A DNA stretch of 6,836 nucleotides, from contig LKNH01000142.1 of the NCBI GenBank assembly GCA_001564135.1, positions 1 to 6,836 on the forward strand, given 5' to 3'. Shown here one piece after another: positions 5,637-6,836 of the stretch. The position numbers and the translations under genes were made by a program. The notes beneath the pieces were generated by a model. The model ran no database searches and was not told the origin of the DNA. It saw nothing but the letters and a program-made list of their open reading frames with translations. The stretch comes from Halobacteriaceae archaeon Tc-Br11_E2g27 (GTDB lineage Archaea; Halobacteriota; Halobacteria; Halobacteriales; Haloarculaceae). Each line of letters starts with the position of its first letter. The stretch's first letter is position 1.

Positions 5637-5850
5637 CGGTCAACCGGTCCAGTGTCCCTTCGCTTAGCTGCTCGATCTCTTCGGATACCTCCTCGTAGGT
5701 CTCCACATCCAAGATGTTCTGTCCGGTGACGTCCATGAGACGACCCCCGCGGTCGAGTCGCTCTTCGATGAGCTCGCTGAAACTGCGGTCACCCTTTTCA
5801 CGTTTGAGTCGGTCATAGACATCGTCGCTGATGGCGATATTTTTGCTCAT
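5623..5850 (-). CDS. vapB: VapB-type antitoxin (DUF217-like), 75 aa
   Basis: The start SKNIAISDDVYDRLKREKGD, followed by SFSELIEERL, is the standard pattern of archaeal VapB antitoxins (PF02697-like): a strand and helix, then the S-F-S-x-x-I helix. The acidic C-terminal half (40-75) should bind and block the VapC active site. The gene overlaps vapC by 14 bases and the pair forms one operon. An inverted repeat GTATG-N6-CATAC 8 bases upstream of the ATG is a candidate operator. The sequence just upstream of that retains a piece of an unrelated ATPase gene, so the module may have inserted into that gene. Confidence 0.88.
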   Translation of the reverse strand: MSKNIAISDDVYDRLKREKGDRSFSELIEERLDRGGRLMDVTGQNILDVETYEEVSEEIEQLSEGTLDRLTDESS

Positions 5851-5857
5851 ATGTTAT

Positions 5858-5873
5858 GTATGTGTACCCATAC
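5858..5873. promoter_or_regulatory. Inverted repeat upstream of vapB
   Basis: GTATG (5858-5862) and CATAC (5869-5873) flank a 6-base centre containing TGTAC. The dyad lies 8 bases before the vapB ATG on the minus strand. It is a plausible binding site for the VapB dimer in autorepression. Evidence is symmetry and position only. Confidence 0.4.
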
Positions 5874-5887
5874 GCAAAACTGTGTTG

Positions 5888-5941
5888 GTAGAGTTCGCGA
5901 AGACGAGCGAGTTCTTCCGTCCGGTTGACAAACCCGGGCAC
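5888..5941 (-). pseudogene. N-terminal remnant resembling an archaeal AAA ATPase (PF01637/DUF234 type)
   Basis: On the minus strand a GTG at 5941 opens VPGFVNRTEELARLRELY, very like the start of archaeal ATPases, which typically begin F-[VI]-[ND]-R-x-x-E-L-x-x-L-x-x-x-Y just before their P-loop region. After the Tyr the similarity stops; the frame runs on through the vapB promoter and ends without a P-loop. About 18 codons therefore survive, and the rest was probably replaced by the VapBC module. A TTTACA motif about 20 bases upstream may be its old promoter. The fragment is short, so chance resemblance is possible. Confidence 0.45.
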
Positions 5942-5980
5942 GTGTTGTCTACTGTTGTGTAAATGATAGTACTTTCAAGA

Positions 5981-6018
5981 ATCGTACTCTGAAGTATGAT
6001 ACTTTAGAGTATTATAAT
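5981..6018. repeat. 38-bp direct repeat, copy 2 (right flank of the VapBC module), with a third half-unit
   Basis: It matches 5152-5189 with two base differences. The TACT starts fall at 5985 and 6000, and a further partial unit, TACTTTCAAGA, begins at 5970, so three units are spaced exactly 15 bases apart. The repeat ends within the first base of the reverse-complement stop codon of the next PIN toxin gene (6018-6020). The periodic dyads look like a cooperative protein-binding site or an iteron-like recombination site. Confidence 0.85.
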
Positions 6019-6440
6019 CACATTTGCCGCGTTTCGAACGAGTCGATGACATCACTCGTCGAGTACGTCTCGACAATGTTCTGTTCGTCGAAATCAGAAT
6101 CGGCACTCCAGATGGCCGCATCGCAGGCAATCGCACACGCCAGATAGAGCACATCGTCCGGATCAGTCTCTCCGATTGCTTCGTCTGCTTTTTCGATAGC
6201 CGGATAGAACTCGCTGGCTGGGACAACGTCGATGTACTGGAACAAAAGGTCGATGAACTGTGCCACTCTAGCCGGTTCCATTCCGGATTTCTCAACGATC
6301 AGGTCCTCGTAGTTCCCGATTTCTTCGTAAACGAATGCAGGTGTCAAAAGGTCGGGTTCTAGCGTAACGATAAGTTCCCTCGTTTTCGAATCAGCAATGA
6401 GTGCAGAGATGACGACGTTGGCGTCGATGACCAGCTTCAT
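6018..6440 (-). CDS. PIN-domain toxin, 140 aa
   Basis: Probable endoribonuclease toxin. Active-site acids: Asp6 in KLVIDANVVISAL, Glu39-Glu40 in FVYEEIGNY, Asp95-Asp96 in ETDPDDVLYLACA and Asp114 with Asp116 in IWSADSDFDEQ. The D-P-D-D-x-x-x-L-A-x-A pattern and the I-W-S-x-D end are typical of the PIN subgroup distinct from short classical VapC. It follows its ribbon-helix-helix antitoxin after 9 bases. The stop codon abuts the second 38-bp repeat, so the gene's 3' end coincides with the boundary of the next cassette. Target RNA is unknown. Confidence 0.87.
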   Translation of the reverse strand: MKLVIDANVVISALIADSKTRELIVTLEPDLLTPAFVYEEIGNYEDLIVEKSGMEPARVAQFIDLLFQYIDVVPASEFYPAIEKADEAIGETDPDDVLYLACAIACDAAIWSADSDFDEQNIVETYSTSDVIDSFETRQM

Positions 6441-6449
6441 TTGTCGTCT

Positions 6450-6680
6450 CTACGCTGATTTCTCGTCAACGCGCTTGCGTCCGCTCTCGTTGATTTTTTG
6501 GGCAATCTCCTCCACGTCGCTCTCGGTCAGTTCGCTCTCACGAGTGAGTTCTTCCATCACTTCTAGCGTCTCAATCTTCTCCTGGATAGCCTGTCGGGTA
6601 ACCTCACTCCAGTTGATTTCCGGGTGCTTTTCCATGCGGTCTTTGAGGTCATCATCCACATTCACGGTGATACTGGGCAT
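6450..6680 (-). CDS. Ribbon-helix-helix antitoxin, 76 aa
   Basis: Residues 1-34 (PSITVNVDDDLKDRMEKHPE, then NWSEVTRQAIQEKI) give the strand-helix-helix pattern of CopG/Arc-type DNA-binding antitoxins, with the typical N-W-S-x-V turn. The Glu-rich remainder (35-76) should bind the PIN toxin encoded 9 bases downstream. The start is fixed by the RHH strand, which begins right after Met-Pro. The gene diverges from a plus-strand gene starting near 6719; the 38 bases between them hold several GTATC dyads that may be the antitoxin's operator. Confidence 0.87.
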   Translation of the reverse strand: MPSITVNVDDDLKDRMEKHPEINWSEVTRQAIQEKIETLEVMEELTRESELTESDVEEIAQKINESGRKRVDEKSA

Positions 6681-6693
6681 ACAGAAATCTATT

Positions 6694-6725
6694 GATACAC
6701 AGATTACTGTATCTTTCGGTGTATC
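6694..6725. promoter_or_regulatory. Divergent operator with nested GTATC inverted repeats
   Basis: GATACA (6694-6699) pairs with TGTATC (6708-6713), and GATACAC (6694-6700) also pairs with GTGTATC (6719-6725). Three copies of the half-site thus lie between the antitoxin start and the plus-strand gene, the last one covering the latter's proposed GTG start. A single repressor, probably the antitoxin, could control both directions. No strong TATA box is visible for either gene. Confidence 0.45.
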
Positions 6726-6836
6726 TCAAATCCATCGAATTCGACCACGTTCAACAAGCTCTTCGACAACAGGGCTTCAAGGTGATCGACGACCCAACGC
6801 TCAGCGATAAGACGTTCGGGGTTGTGGTTCACGACC
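6719..6836 (+). CDS. Unrecognised gene, 5' part only (39 codons in window)
   Basis: A GTG at 6719 opens an uninterrupted frame to the window edge, reading VYLKSIEFDHVQQALRQQGF and then KVIDDPTLSDKTFGVVVHD. The alternation of an amphipathic helix (H10-Q18), a strand (FKVI) and a second strand (FGVVVHD) looks like a genuine globular alpha/beta start and the composition is haloarchaeal. I recognise no family. The upstream frame is open only for a short way and has no ATG, so GTG is the best start, though a TTG at 6692 is possible. It diverges from the RHH antitoxin over a shared operator-like region. Confidence 0.5.
   Translation, partial: MYLKSIEFDHVQQALRQQGFKVIDDPTLSDKTFGVVVHD

Noticed and set aside
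5152..6018. The 38-bp repeats as a CRISPR array
   Set aside because: Only two copies 829 bases apart, with genes between them rather than short spacers, and no cas genes.

Overview
The window looks like a piece of a haloarchaeal (class Halobacteria) genome. The proteins are strongly acidic (Asp/Glu-rich) with few Lys. Several genes have TATA-like boxes about 27-30 bases before the start codon and no Shine-Dalgarno sequence, as in leaderless archaeal transcripts. The families (WbaP-like sugar transferase, DUF4330 membrane protein, archaeal VapB/UPF0175 antitoxins, PIN toxins) fit the same group. These are family-level recognitions by eye; no database search was possible.

Left part (1-1735, + strand): the body of a membrane polyprenyl-phosphate sugar-1-phosphate transferase, whose N-terminus probably lies off the left edge, with an acidic tail built from four 27-bp tandem repeats. 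A 49-residue single-span membrane protein follows. Middle part (1736-4013, - strand): a scarred strip holding a fragment of a paralogous membrane protein gene, an IS200/IS605-like hairpin end and an orphan VapB-type antitoxin whose toxin is missing. Then comes a two-gene operon, DUF4330 protein followed by a 184-aa two-span membrane protein. The DUF4330 protein carries three tandem copies of its extracytoplasmic domain. This part is most simply a cell-surface or glycoconjugate locus.

Right part (4014-6836): an accessory island. It starts with an 86-bp MITE-like foldback element and continues with three complete toxin-antitoxin operons in tandem on the minus strand, each of a different family pairing: UPF0175-like/DUF3368-like PIN, VapB (DUF217-like)/VapC, and ribbon-helix-helix/PIN. 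The middle module is flanked by two 38-bp direct repeats (36/38 identical) made of 12-bp dyads spaced 15 bp apart. Just upstream of its antitoxin lie about 18 codons resembling the N-terminus of an archaeal AAA ATPase. The window ends inside an unrecognised plus-strand gene that diverges from the last antitoxin over an inverted-repeat-rich 38-bp gap.

The most unusual signals are the repeat-flanked toxin-antitoxin module, the mobile-element scar where the orphan antitoxin's toxin should begin, and the diverged paralogous fragment that keeps a 32-bp stretch identical to the intact gene. I see no CRISPR array, tRNA or rRNA, and no clearly new multi-gene system; the novelty is in the arrangement.
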